Part shown: positions 55,294 to 64,000 of the stretch, piece by piece
Numbering within the stretch: position 1 is the stretch's first letter
Layout of the letters: each line of letters opens with the position of its first letter
NCBI GenBank assembly: GCA_963726755.1
Contig: CAVSDB010000003.1
Span: 1,080,190 to 1,144,189, forward strand
Source: DATKIY01 sp963726755
GTDB taxonomy: Bacteria; Actinomycetota; Actinomycetes; JAHEKZ01
Length of the DNA stretch: 64,000 nt
Direction of reading: 5' to 3'
The notes under the pieces: model-generated
Database searches by the model: none
What the model was told of the DNA's origin: nothing
The model's input: only the letters and a program-made list of their open reading frames with translations
Program-made: the position numbers and the translations under genes

Positions 55294-56713
55294 TTACAGG
55301 GCGATCCGACCAGCGCCGACGACCACGTCGCCGTCGTACAGCACGGCCGACTGTCCCGGTGCGACTCCGTGGGCCGGCTCGTCCAGCTCGAGCTCGAACC
55401 CGTCTCCCACCCGCCTCACGGTCGCGGCCACCGCAGGCGAGCGGTAGCGCAACTTGGCCTCGACCCGTTCGACCGGTAGGTGCAGGCTGCCCGGGCTGAC
55501 CCGCACGTGCCGCACCGCCAGCTCGTCGTGGCTGCCGGCCACCACCGTGCCGCTGGCGGCGTCGGTGCGCAGCACGTACAGCGCAGCGCCGCCCCCTACC
55601 CCCAGCCCCTTGCGCTGGCCCGGCGTGAACCGGTGCACGCCCTCGTGCCGGCCAAGCTCCCTGCCCGCGGAGTCCACGATCGCGCCGGCCGCTCCCGAAC
55701 CGCCGTGCCGTTCGAGGAACGCTCGATGATCGCCGCCTCCGACGAAGCAGACCTCCTGGCTCTCGCGCCGCCCGGCCGCCGCCAGCCGCGCCGAGCGGGC
55801 CTGCTCGCGGGTCTCGGTCTTGCGCTGCTCGCCCAGCGGGAACCAGACCCGATCCAGCAGCTCGGGCTCGACCCCGGCCAGCATGTAGGGACTGGTCCTT
55901 GGCCGGGTCGACGCCCCGCGCCACCCAGCGCCGGCCGCCGCGCCGCACGACCCGCGCGTAGTGGCCGGTGGCCAGCCGCTCGGCCCCGACCCTGTCGGCG
56001 AACTCGAGCAGCGCCGCAAACCGGAACACGCCGTTGCAGCGCACGCACGGGTTGGGGGTCTGGCCCTCGCGGTAGGCGCTCACGAACTCGGCCACGACCG
56101 CCCGCCGAAACGGCTCGCGCAGGTCGAGCGCGAAGTGCGGCAGGCCCAGGGCGTGGCAGGCGTCGCGGGCGGCCCGCACCGAGTTGGGCGAGCAGCAGGC
56201 CCGCTCGCCGTCGGGAGCCTGGGGATCGATCCAGAGCCGCAGCGTGACACCGACCGGCTCGCAGCCGGCCTCCGCCACCTTCAGCAGGGCCACGGCGCTG
56301 TCGACGCCACCGCTCATGGCCACCGCCACCCGCCCGGCCTGGCTGGGCAACGCGCCTGCCGAGGCGGCGACGGCGAGCGCCTGGTGCAGGGCATCAACCG
56401 CCAGCAGCAGGCACTCGCGGTTGCTGGGATCGGGCTGAAGCCGCTGCTCGACCTCGCTGATCCCGATCCGGGCCGCGCCCAGCAGCTCGCGGCCCTCGGT
56501 CAGCTCGCAGATCAGCGCCAGCGCGGCGGTCGCGTGCGGGCAGGCCCGCGAGCGATGGCGGGCCGAGACCACCCGGCCATCCTCGACCAGCAACTCGATC
56601 CGCACCTGGTCACCGCAGCCTGCCGACCCCGCCTCGCCCACGGCGGCGCCGGAGCCGAGCGATCCGGCCCGGCTGAGGTCGAGCGCATGCTGGACAACCT
56701 GGTCGGAGTACAC
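55294..56713 (-). CDS. mnmA: NifU-like scaffold domain fused to tRNA 2-thiouridylase MnmA (one frameshift)
   Basis: Residues about 1-115 match the NifU/IscU N-terminal scaffold: YSDQVVQHALDLSRAGSLGS, then SAGCGDQVRIELLVEDGRVV, SRACPHATAALALICELTEG and SNRECLLLAVDALHQAL, so three conserved cysteines are in place. From about residue 125 MnmA begins: P-loop VAMSGGVDSAVALLKVAEAG, the nucleophile cysteine in GQTPNPCVRCNGVFRF, and after a frameshift near 55890 SQEVCFVGGGDHRAFLERHG with the second catalytic cysteine and RFTPGQRKGLGVG. MnmA makes 2-thiouridine at tRNA wobble position 34 using persulfide sulfur from cysteine desulfurase. The fused scaffold domain may hold a cluster or relay sulfur. 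GTG start; about 473 residues. Confidence 0.85.
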
Positions 56714-56812
56714 CCCCGCAGGATACCGACGCCGCGCGCCGCCGCCCCGGGCCGGGATCGCCTATCCTGCCGCCCATCCCTTCCCACTGATCACAGGCAA
56801 AGGCGGCGATAC

Positions 56813-59166
56813 ATGAGCAAGCCGTTCAAGGGAACGATCAACATCGACATCAAGGACTCGGTCCCCGACTGGGAGCCGTACACCCAGCCGATCGCACCGG
56901 AGGACGCACCGAACGTCCTCTACGTCGTGCTGGACGATGTCGGCTTCTCGGCCATGGAGCCGTACGGCGGGCTGATCGAGACGCCGAACATCAAGCGGAT
57001 CGCGGAGCGCGGCCTCACCTACACGAACTTTCACACGACCGCCCTCTGCTCGCCCGACCCGCTCATGTCTGATGACCGGCCGCAATCACACGACGAACGG
57101 CATGGGCTGCATCACCGAGGCCACGTCCGGATTCCCCAACGCGAACGGCCACATCCCGTTCGAGTGCGCGAACCTCGCCGAGGTGCTCGGCGAGCAGCGG
57201 CTGGAACACTTACATCGTCGGCAAGTGGCACCTCTGCGCCGAGGACGAGATGAACCTCGCCTCGTCGAAGCGGCAGTGGCCGCTCGGCCGCGGCTTCGAA
57301 CGCTACTACGGCTTTCTCGGCGGCGAGACGAACCAGTGGTATCCCGACCTGATCTACGACAACCATCCGGTGGCTCAACCGGCGTCGCCGGAGGAGGGCT
57401 ACCACCTCACCGTCGACATCACCGACAAGGCGATCGAGTTCGTCCAGGACGCCAAGGCGATCGCGCCGGACAAGCCCTTCTTCCTCTACTACTGCCCCGG
57501 TGCAGCCCACGCTCCGCATCACGCCCCGAAGGAGTGGGCCGACAGGTACAAGGGCAAGTTCGACATGGGCTACGAGGCCTATCGTGAGTCGGTGTCTTCG
57601 AGCGCCAGAAGAAGCTCGGCATCATTCACGAGGGGGCGGAGCTCTCGCCGATCAATCCGTACGCGGACACGACGAGCCATGACGGCAAGACCGTGGTCGG
57701 AGTTCGACCGCGTCCGGCCCTGGGACTCGCTCTCGGACGACGAGAAGCGGTTGTTCTCCCGCATGGCCGAGGTCTACGCGGGCTTCCTCAGCCACGCCGA
57801 CCACGAGCTCGGCCGGCTGCTCGACTACCTCGAGGAGAGCGGCCAGCTCGACAACACGATCATCGTGCTCGTCTCCGACAACGGCGCCTCCGGCGAGGGC
57901 GGACCGAACGGCTCGGTCAACGAGAACAAGTTCTTCAACGGGGTCGCCCGACACGATCGAGGAGAACCTGAAGTACCTCGACGAGCTGGGTAGCCCCACG
58001 ACCTACAACCACTACCCGACCGGCTGGGCGTGGGCGTTCAACACGCCGTTCAAGATGTGGAAGCGCTACGCGAACTACGAGGGCGGCACGGCCGACCCGC
58101 TGATCGTCTCGTGGCCGGACGCAGATCGGGCAGGTCGGCGAGGTCCGGCGACCAGTACACCCACGCCGTCGACATCGTCCCGACGCTCTTCGAGTGCTTG
58201 GGCGTCGAGCTGCCCGACGTCGTCAACGGCTACACGCAGAACCGATCGAGGGGGTGAGCTTCGCGACACGTTCGACGACGCCGACGCACCGACGCGGAAG
58301 AAGACGCAGTTCTACTCGATGCTCGGCACACGGGCCGTCTGGCACAAGGGCTGGAAGGCGGCGACGGCGGTCCCTGCCGCACCAGAGTCGTGGGGCGATT
58401 TCCACCAGCAGCGCTGGGAGCTATTCGACACCGAGAGCGACCCCAGCGAGTGCCACGACCTGGCCGGCAGCATCCAGCGAAGCTGCAGGAGCTCATCGCC
58501 CTCTGGTGGGCGGAGGCCGGCAAGTACCAGGCGCTGCCGCTCGAATCGCGGGACGCGCTCGAGATCCTCGGCGACGGAGCGGCCCGAGCTCTCCAAGCCG
58601 CGCAGCCGGTACGTGTACTACCCCGGCGGCGCGGAGGTCCCCGAGTCGGTCGCGCCCGAACATCCGCAACCGCTCGTACACGATCGCGGCCGAGGTGGAC
58701 GTCGAGACGCAGGAGGCCAGCGGCGTCCTCTTCTCGCAGGGATACGCGCTTCGGCGGCCACGCGCTCTACGTCAAGGACGGCACAGCTGAAGTACGTCTA
58801 CAACTGGATCGGCCAGCTGGTGCAGGTGATCGAGTCGAACGGAGACCGATCCCGACCGGTCATGTCGTCGTCTCGGCCAACTTCGAGAAGACCGGGGCAG
58901 CGCTTGCCGACCAAAGGCCAGCTCAGCCTCCACATCCGCGACCAGCAGGTCGGCGAGGAACGATCATGACCCAGCCGGGCAAGTTCGGGCTCGGCGGCGG
59001 CGGGCTCGTCGTCGGACGGTCGGGTGCTGAACCGGTCACGGACGACTACCCCGGTGAGCGGCCGTGGGCCTTCGTCGGCGGCACCATCAAGCGGGTCATG
59101 ATCGACGTCAGCGGCGAGTCGTTCATCGACCTCGCCGCCGAGGCACGCGCCGCGTTCGCCCGTCAG
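56813..59166 (+). CDS. Arylsulfatase (frameshifted, no stop before the IscS end)
   Basis: MSKPFKGTINIDIKDSVPDW starts a large sulfatase of about 780 residues. Motifs are VLYVVLDDVGFSAMEPYGG (metal aspartates), the modification site which after removing one inserted C reads LCSPTRSCLMTGRNHTTNG (C-x-P-x-R, formylglycine type), VGKWHL, and VLVSDNGASGEGGPNG with the second metal pair. The C-terminal domain includes VEVETQ-like VDVETQEASGVLFSQG and PGERPWAFVGGTIKRVMIDV. Frameshifts near 57065, 57205, 57595, 57690, 57945, 58125, 58250, 58480, 58580, 58665, 58745, 58790, 58845 and 58900. The frame runs on without a stop into the reverse complement of iscS. An anaerobic or aerobic maturase is not present here. 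Confidence 0.85.
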
Positions 59167-59190
59167 TCGCTCGCCGAGCACCCCCAGACG
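59167..59190. other. Suspected junction between arylsulfatase and iscS 3' ends
   Basis: Arylsulfatase homology ends around AEARAAFARQ (59166) and IscS homology around LRACVEQLR (59190 on the opposite strand), and neither gene reaches a stop codon. Two convergent genes lacking stops within 24 bp suggest a join, by misassembly or rearrangement. Confidence 0.55.
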
Positions 59191-60286
59191 AAGCTGCTCG
59201 ACGCACGCGCGGAGTGCGTCGAGCAGCCCGTGGATCTGCGCCTGGGTCGTCTCGTGCCCGATCGTCACCCGGATCACGCTCGCGCCTGGTCGGGGCTGAG
59301 CCCCTGCGCCAGCAGCACGTGGCTGGGCTCGCTCGAGCCCGCGGCACGGCCAACCGCCGCCACGGCGTAGCCGACTCGGTCGAGCGCCAGCACCACCAGC
59401 TCGGCCCGCACGTCCTCGATCAATATCAGCGAGTGGCCCGGCAGCCGCGGGGCATCGGCCCGAGACGACGCTCATCCGCGGGCCGAGCCCGGCCTCCAGC
59501 CGCTCACGCAGCTGCAGACGGTGGTCGCTGCGATCGCGGGCAGCCTCCAGCGCGGCGGCAAAGCAACAATCCGGGCACGTTCTCGGTGCCCGAGCGCACG
59601 CCCGACTCCTGCCCTCCGCCCCAAATCAGCGGCCGCAGCCGGCCCGGATCGCGGGCGACCAGGCAGCAGACGCCCTTAGGCCCCTGCAGCTTGTGGGCCG
59701 AGGGCGAGCGTCTCCGCCCCGCACTCGGCGAAGCGGATCGGCACCGACGCTGCCGCCTGCACCGCGTCCACGTGCAGCGGCACGCCCCGCTCGGCGGCGA
59801 TCACGGCCGCCGCCTCGACCGGCTGCACCGTGCCGGTCACGTTGTTGGCCCACATCACGCCAGCCACCCGGTCGTGCTCCCGCACGAGCCCGGCGAAGCT
59901 CTGCAGATCGAGCAGGCCACGGGCATCGACCGGCGCCCAGCCCAGCTCGAACCCCTGCCGCTCGAGCTCGAGCGCGGGTGCGCGCACGGCGGAGTGCTCG
60001 ATCGCGCTTGCCACCAGCCGCCCCAGCGGCCGACCGCCGAGGCCGAACACGGCCTGGTTGTCGGCCTCGGTGCCGCCCGAGGTGAACACCACCTGGCCCG
60101 GCTCGGCTCCCAGCAGCTCGCCGATCAGGCGGCGCGAGCCCTCGACCGCGTGACGCGCCGCGCGCCCGTAGGCGTGAGGCTCCGAGGCGTTGCCGAAGCG
60201 CTCCGAGAGGTAGGGGGCCATCGCCTCGCGGGCCTCATCGCAGAGCGGCGAGGTGGGACGACGTGGTCGAGGTAGGTCGAGCTCAC
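59188..60286 (-). CDS. iscS: Cysteine desulfurase (IscS/NifS type), frameshifted, C-terminal end joined
   Basis: GTG start at 60286 (SSTYLDHVV). Motifs are MAPYLSERFGNASEPHAYGR, GQVVFTSGGTEADNQAVFGL, ASAIEHSAVRAPALELERQG, GVMWANNVTGTVQPVEAAAV, LHVDAVQAAASVPI, the PLP lysine in AHKLQGPKGVCCLV, and GGGQESGVRSGTENVPG. It releases sulfur from cysteine as a persulfide for tRNA thiolation and Fe-S assembly. The catalytic cysteine loop lies in the damaged region around 59320-59390 and is not clear. Frameshifts near 60260, 59700, 59560, 59470, 59390 and 59290. In Actinobacteria this gene is usually directly upstream of mnmA; here the arylsulfatase separates them. Confidence 0.85.
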
Positions 60287-60385
60287 CCGGTCAAGGGTAG
60301 CGACCAATCCGGACCGTGCCGACGCCTGAGGTTCGGCTCGCGACCACTATCTGATCGTTCGATCGCTGAGACCTCACCTCGGCGC

Positions 60386-61048
60386 TCAAGTATCGCACGA
60401 CGAGTACAGCAGGATGCCGCGTCGAAACGTCGGCACCACAGAGTAGCGAACGCGGCGGATCTGTCGAGTACCCGGCTCGGCCCGTGAGACGGGCGGGCCG
60501 GAGCGATGCCTGCCGAGCGCGGCGATCACGAAGAACAGGGCCGGACAACGCCACCGCCACCTCGAGCTTCCAGACCACGGCCGGAGCCGGCAGCTGCCCC
60601 TCGGCGCTGCGGGCGAGAGGCTCGAGGCAGAGCGCACCGGCCAGCAGTGCGGCGCTCATCCACCAGCGCTCGACCCGCCAGCGCTCGCCCAGCAGCCCGA
60701 ACGCCGGCCCCGTGACGAGTACCACCAGCGCGTCGACCATGTTGGTCTGCAGCAGCGCGACCGCGCTCAGCGGAACGCCTTGGCCAGGGCGACGCCCTCC
60801 ACCGGGCTCAGCGTCATCACGAAGTAGCCGAACAGCGCGGCCTGCGTCGCCACCAGACCGGCCGCCATCGCCCGGCGAGGCAACACCTGGCTGCAGCCCG
60901 CCAGGAAGGGCAGGACCAGCCAAGGCGCCGACATCCCGCTGACCGCGGTCGTCCACGGCCCCAACGCCACCAGCGGCCGCAGGCTGCCCAGGTACTGATC
61001 GGCGGCCCCGAACGCAAATCCGATAAGGGCGACCAGCAGGAAGGCCAT
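60386..61048 (-). CDS. Multi-pass membrane protein, unknown (frameshifted)
   Basis: The start at 61048 gives MAFLLVALIGFAFGAADQYL, then SAPWLVLPFLAGCSQVLPRR, AAGLVATQAALFGYFVMTLS, a frameshift near 60780, and AVALLQTNMVDALVVLVTGP, WWMSAALLAGALCLEPLARS and VAVALSGPVLFFVIAALGRH. Six or so membrane helices over about 220 residues. It resembles actinobacterial DUF6518-type proteins, but this assignment is uncertain. The last 60 or so codons (after GRHRSG) are unlike membrane protein and may be read-through past an indel. Confidence 0.5.
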
Positions 61049-61110
61049 GACGGCAGGATACCGCGGGTCGGGTGGCGCGGTGAGCTCGCGAGTGCGAAAT
61101 TGCGGAGGCG

Positions 61111-61764
61111 ATGCCCATCCGAACCCTCGTCGGAGCGGTGGTCGGCGCGGCCCTGCTGGGACTGCTCGCGTTCGCCCCCGGCCGGCCCGCGGCCGGCCGC
61201 CTGCCCCCAGGTGCGGCCCTGGCGGCCGACGATCGCCCAGCGCTTCGCCGCGGCCATGCAGGCCTCCGGCCACGACCTGGTCAGCGTCCGCAGCAGCGGC
61301 GGGGTTGTCGTGGCCGTGGTGCGGGTGGGCGCCGCTGACGCCCTGCCCCGACTGCGGGTGGACGCCTCGCTGGCGGCGCCGTGCGCCACTCCTGCCGCTG
61401 CGATCTGATCGGCTACCGGGTGCTGACCGACCGCTTCGGGCCTGACCCGATGCTGGTGGCCGCCGGCCGGGCGTTGCCCACCCCCGCCTACGGCGCTCCC
61501 AGCGACACCACCTGGCACATGGACGGCGCCTCCGACCAGCAGGTCGAGCGGCGCGCCCGCTTCCTGGTGCGCAACACCGGCGGCGCGTCGTCCTCGCGCG
61601 TCACCGTCACGATCCTGCGCGGCGGCCAGATCGCGCTCGTCTCGGCCTGGCGCCCGCGCACCGGCGAAGGCTGGTCGTGGAGCGTGCGTGGCATCCAGGC
61701 GCCGCGGCTGCCCAGGGCGGCGGCGCCGCACCGCCCGCAGACCCCGTTCACCGTCAGCCAGTGA
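61111..61764 (+). CDS. Secreted hypothetical protein (frameshifted)
   Basis: MPIRTLVGAVVGAALLGLLA gives a signal peptide. After frameshifts near 61235 and 61380 the chain reads RFAAAMQASGHDLVSVRSSG, GVVVAVVRVGAADALPRLRV, DLIGYRVLTDRFGPDPMLVA, ARFLVRNTGGASSSRVTVTI and LRGGQIALVSAWRPRTGEGW. About 217 residues, beta-rich. It ends 3 bp before the convergent aspS stop. No family recognised. Confidence 0.5.
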
Positions 61765-61767
61765 GGC

Positions 61768-62711
61768 TCAGCCCGGGCTGGGCGGCACGACCACTCGGAT
61801 CCCGGCCTCGGCCAGGGCCTGCCCGGGCACGGCGCTGGGAGCGCCGGTCAGCGGATCGGCCCCGCCCGTGGCCTTGGGGAAGGCGATCACCTCGCGCAGC
61901 GAGTCGGCTCAGGCCAGCAGCATCGTCAGCCGGTCGAGCCCGAACGCGATCCCGGCGTGCGGGGGTGCCCCCATCGAGAGCGCCCGCAGCAGGAACGAGA
62001 ACTTCTCCTCGCCTCCTCGGCCGAGAGCCCAAGCGTCTCGAACACGCGCCGCTGCACCTCTTGATCGTGGATCCGGACGGAGCCCACCGACCTCGTTGCC
62101 GTTCAGGACGAGGTCGTAGGCGAGCGCCTGCGCGGCCGCCGGATCCTCGTGGAAGTTGGGCGACGTCTCGAGGTTGGGCGATGTGAAGGGATGGTGCGCC
62201 GCCTTCCAGCGGCCCTCGTCTGCCAGCCACTCGAAGGCCGGGAAGTCGGTCACCCACAGGAAGCGCCAGTCGTCGCGGATAGAGCCCCAGCCGCTCGCCC
62301 AGGTGCAGGCGCAGCGGGCCCAGCGCGCGCACCGCCTGCTCCTCGCTGTCGGCCACCAGGAAGATGGTCTCGCCAGGCTGGGCGCCGATCCGCTGCACGA
62401 TCCCGGCCAGCTCATCGGCGCTCAGGAACTTGGCGATCGGCGAGCGGATCTCCTCGCCCGTGACCTGCAGCCAGGCGACGCCCTTGCCGCCCCACTCCTG
62501 GGCGAAGCCGACCAGGCCGTCGAAGTCCTTGCGCGAGAATTCCATCGCGCCCGGCGCCGCGAACCCGCGCACCACGCCGCCGGCCTCGATCACGCCCCGG
62601 AAGGCCTTGAACTCCGTCTCGGCCAGCACGTCGGAGACGTCAGCAATCTCGCAGCCGAAGCGCAGGTCGGGCTTGTCCCGAGGCGTAGCGCAGCATCGCC
62701 TCGGCGTGAAA
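61768..62711 (-). CDS. aspS: Aspartyl-tRNA synthetase, C-terminal fragment (frameshifted)
   Basis: The fragment starts inside the gene at FHAEAMLRYA, the segment just before the bacterial GAD insertion (DKPDLRFGCEIADVSDVL, FRGVIEAGGVVRGFAAPGAM, KDFDGLVGFAQEWGGKGVAW). It continues ADELAGIVQRIGAQPGETIF, FLWVTDFPAFEWLADEGRWK, AAHHPFTSPNLE, YDLVLNGNEVGG and motif 3 HAGIAFGLDRLTMLL, ending REVIAFPKATGGADPLTGAP. Frameshifts near 62680, 62275, 62090, 62015 and 61910. The anticodon-binding and first catalytic motifs are missing because other sequence begins at about 62712. Confidence 0.9.
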
Positions 62712-62789
62712 CCGTCCGGGCATGGACTTTGCCTAGTACCGCCTGCACGAAGCCATCGACACATCACTTCCTACTTTGGGAAACGCCTC
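62712..62789. other. Junction between aspS fragment and planctomycete-like sequence
   Basis: aspS homology stops at about 62711. From 62790 a plus-strand gene of different character and lower GC begins. The 78 bp between hold no recognisable element. Confidence 0.7.
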
Positions 62790-64000
62790 ATGGATCGCCA
62801 CTACGAAAGCTCAACGCATTCGAATTCTGGTGTCGCACTGCACCCGGCCGATTTCGTTCGCCTGCTCCGCACCCATATCGTTGGTGGGCGGTACCGGCCG
62901 TCGTGTTTGCGGTCCTGGCCGGTGCTTACAGCCTGGTCGCGCCGCGTGAATGGAGTGCGACACAGGCTCTTATCGTTCGGCCCGAAGCCGCGAGCGTTTC
63001 GGAAGAGCGGTTGGGCAAGTTCGCCGATCTGTCGGAAATGAAGACGCTGCAGGAAACCATTCTGGAGCTTGCCAAGAGCCAGAGCGTGGTGCAGGCCACG
63101 TTGCGTGAAGTCGGCCCGCCGAGCAATTATCGTCAGACTGCCCAGTGGCCGAGCGAACTGGATGTCGAAGGCTTCCGCGACGACATCGACATGCGGCCGC
63201 CGGGTGGCGCCGAGTTTGGTAAGACCGAAGTCTTCTACTTGTCGGTCCGCAATTCCAATCGCGACCGGGCCGGTGTGCTGGCGACCGCCCTCTGCAAGCA
63301 GCTTGAGGGCCGCATGCAAGAGTTGCGCGATCAACGTGCTCAAAGCATGATGGCCGAGCTGCAACGCACGGTCGCGATGGCCGACGGCGACTTGCGACTC
63401 AAATTGGCCGGTTGTCGGCGTTCGAAGCGAAAGTCGGTGCCGATCTGGCCGAACTCCGCAGCCTCAACGCCGAAACAGGCGGCCAAGGCCAGGTTCCGCA
63501 AGAACTTCAAGCCATTGAAACCGAACGCCGGGCCAACGATTCGCACCTTCGCGAAAACGAGCGGCTGCTCAAGTTGCTGGTCGCTGCGAAAGGCGATCCG
63601 CAGCAATTGCTGGCCACTCCGAACAGCCTGCTGGTGTCGCAGCCGGCGGTGAGCCAACTCAAGAACGCACTCGTCAGTGCCCAGATTCGCACGGCCAATT
63701 TGCTCGGCAGCCGCGCGGAAGCCCATCCTTATGTGATTGCTGCCCGCGAGGCCGAGGCTCGGGTGCGGCAACAGTTGAATAACGAAGTTGCTGTCGCCAT
63801 TCGCGGTTTGCAGGTCGAGATCGAACTGAGTGCCGATCGCGAGAAGTCGCTCGCCGCGAAATACGCCTCGGCCCGCGAGCGGATGTCGCACCTGGCCGAA
63901 GGCCGTGCCGAGTACTCGAACCTGGTCGCTTCGGTGCAGAATCACACGCGGCTCGTCGAAGCGGCCCGCAAGAATTTGGCCGACGCCCGCGCTCGTCGCT
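62790..64000 (+). CDS. Wzz/GumC-like polysaccharide chain-length determinant protein, 3'-truncated
   Basis: The ATG at 62790 gives MDRHYESSTHSNSGVALHPA, DFVRLLRTH and, after a frameshift near 62875, a membrane helix (WWAVPAVVFAVLAGAYSLVA) followed by REWSATQALIVRPEAASVSE, the Wzz-type N-domain. A long periplasmic coiled coil follows (MKTLQETILELAKSQSVVQA, QLEGRMQELRDQRAQSMMAE, and after an indel near 63410 EAKVGADLAELRSLNAETGG, ENERLLKLLVAAKGDPQQLL, VQNHTRLVEAARKNLADARA) up to the window edge. Such proteins control exopolysaccharide length or export, often with a tyrosine autokinase. Codon use and the less extreme GC content fit Planctomycetes better than the rest of the window. Confidence 0.75.

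Noticed and set aside
1..64000. tRNA or rRNA genes
   Set aside because: I looked for tRNA T-arm and conserved rRNA signatures by eye and found none I could support. A covariance search would be needed to exclude them.

Overview
The window is GC-rich and does not look like one genome. Bases 1 to about 53,592 read as one acidobacterial (Vicinamibacteria-like) segment. Evidence for this is two large MacB/FtsX permeases of the ADOP type without their own ATPase, TonB receptors with carboxypeptidase-regulatory domains, a BlaI/M56 pair, a VWFA-related protein, DUF1501 and PSCyt/DUF1549/DUF1553 proteins, and many secreted proteins with FG-GAP repeats. From about 53,603 to 62,711 the genes are actinobacterial in character (Thermoleophilia-like, by inference): alaS, a GroES-like protein, a DUF948 protein, a NifU-MnmA fusion, iscS and aspS. 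From about 62,790 a Wzz-type polysaccharide protein runs off the end and looks planctomycetal. At each junction two unrelated genes are cut mid-sequence, so the simplest reading is a chimeric metagenome assembly. Many genes also carry single-base frameshifts, densest at 2.3-4.8 kb and 18.6-24.9 kb, while neighbours are intact. These look like sequence errors rather than gene decay, and frameshifted genes are annotated as one gene.

Layout of the acidobacterial part: a truncated ADOP permease; a secreted S9 peptidase; a three-gene operon of a fulvocin-like cysteine-rich secreted protein, a membrane-anchored thioredoxin-like protein and a 7-TM hybrid sensor kinase; a MATE transporter; a triple-RidA protein; a secreted protein and a Tat amidase; a hairpin-rich element with 13-bp terminal inverted repeats; a blaI-M56-carboxypeptidase-regulatory operon behind a promoter with two operator-like dyads; a TonB receptor, a TPR protein and a LytS/LytTR two-component pair; a zinc-ribbon protein, a cyclophilin and a TPR lipoprotein; a SAM-I riboswitch ahead of hom-metB; small secreted and membrane proteins; a second TonB-like receptor; a VWFA-related protein; an SGNH-like hydrolase; a secreted cyclophilin; two paralogous outer-membrane barrels flanking a small DNA-binding protein; two lipoproteins and an FG-GAP protein; the DUF1501 and DUF1549/1553 pair; a beta-propeller; and a second ADOP permease cut by the junction.

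The acidobacterial segment carries a dispersed 38-bp palindrome in four copies, always at gene 3' ends. In at least two copies it is wrapped in long inverted arms unique to that locus, making large hairpins that start just after a stop codon. The actinobacterial block is mostly a sulfur-transfer and tRNA block (cysteine desulfurase, scaffold-thiouridylase fusion, two tRNA synthetases). An arylsulfatase sits between iscS and mnmA and meets iscS tail to tail with no stop codon in either.
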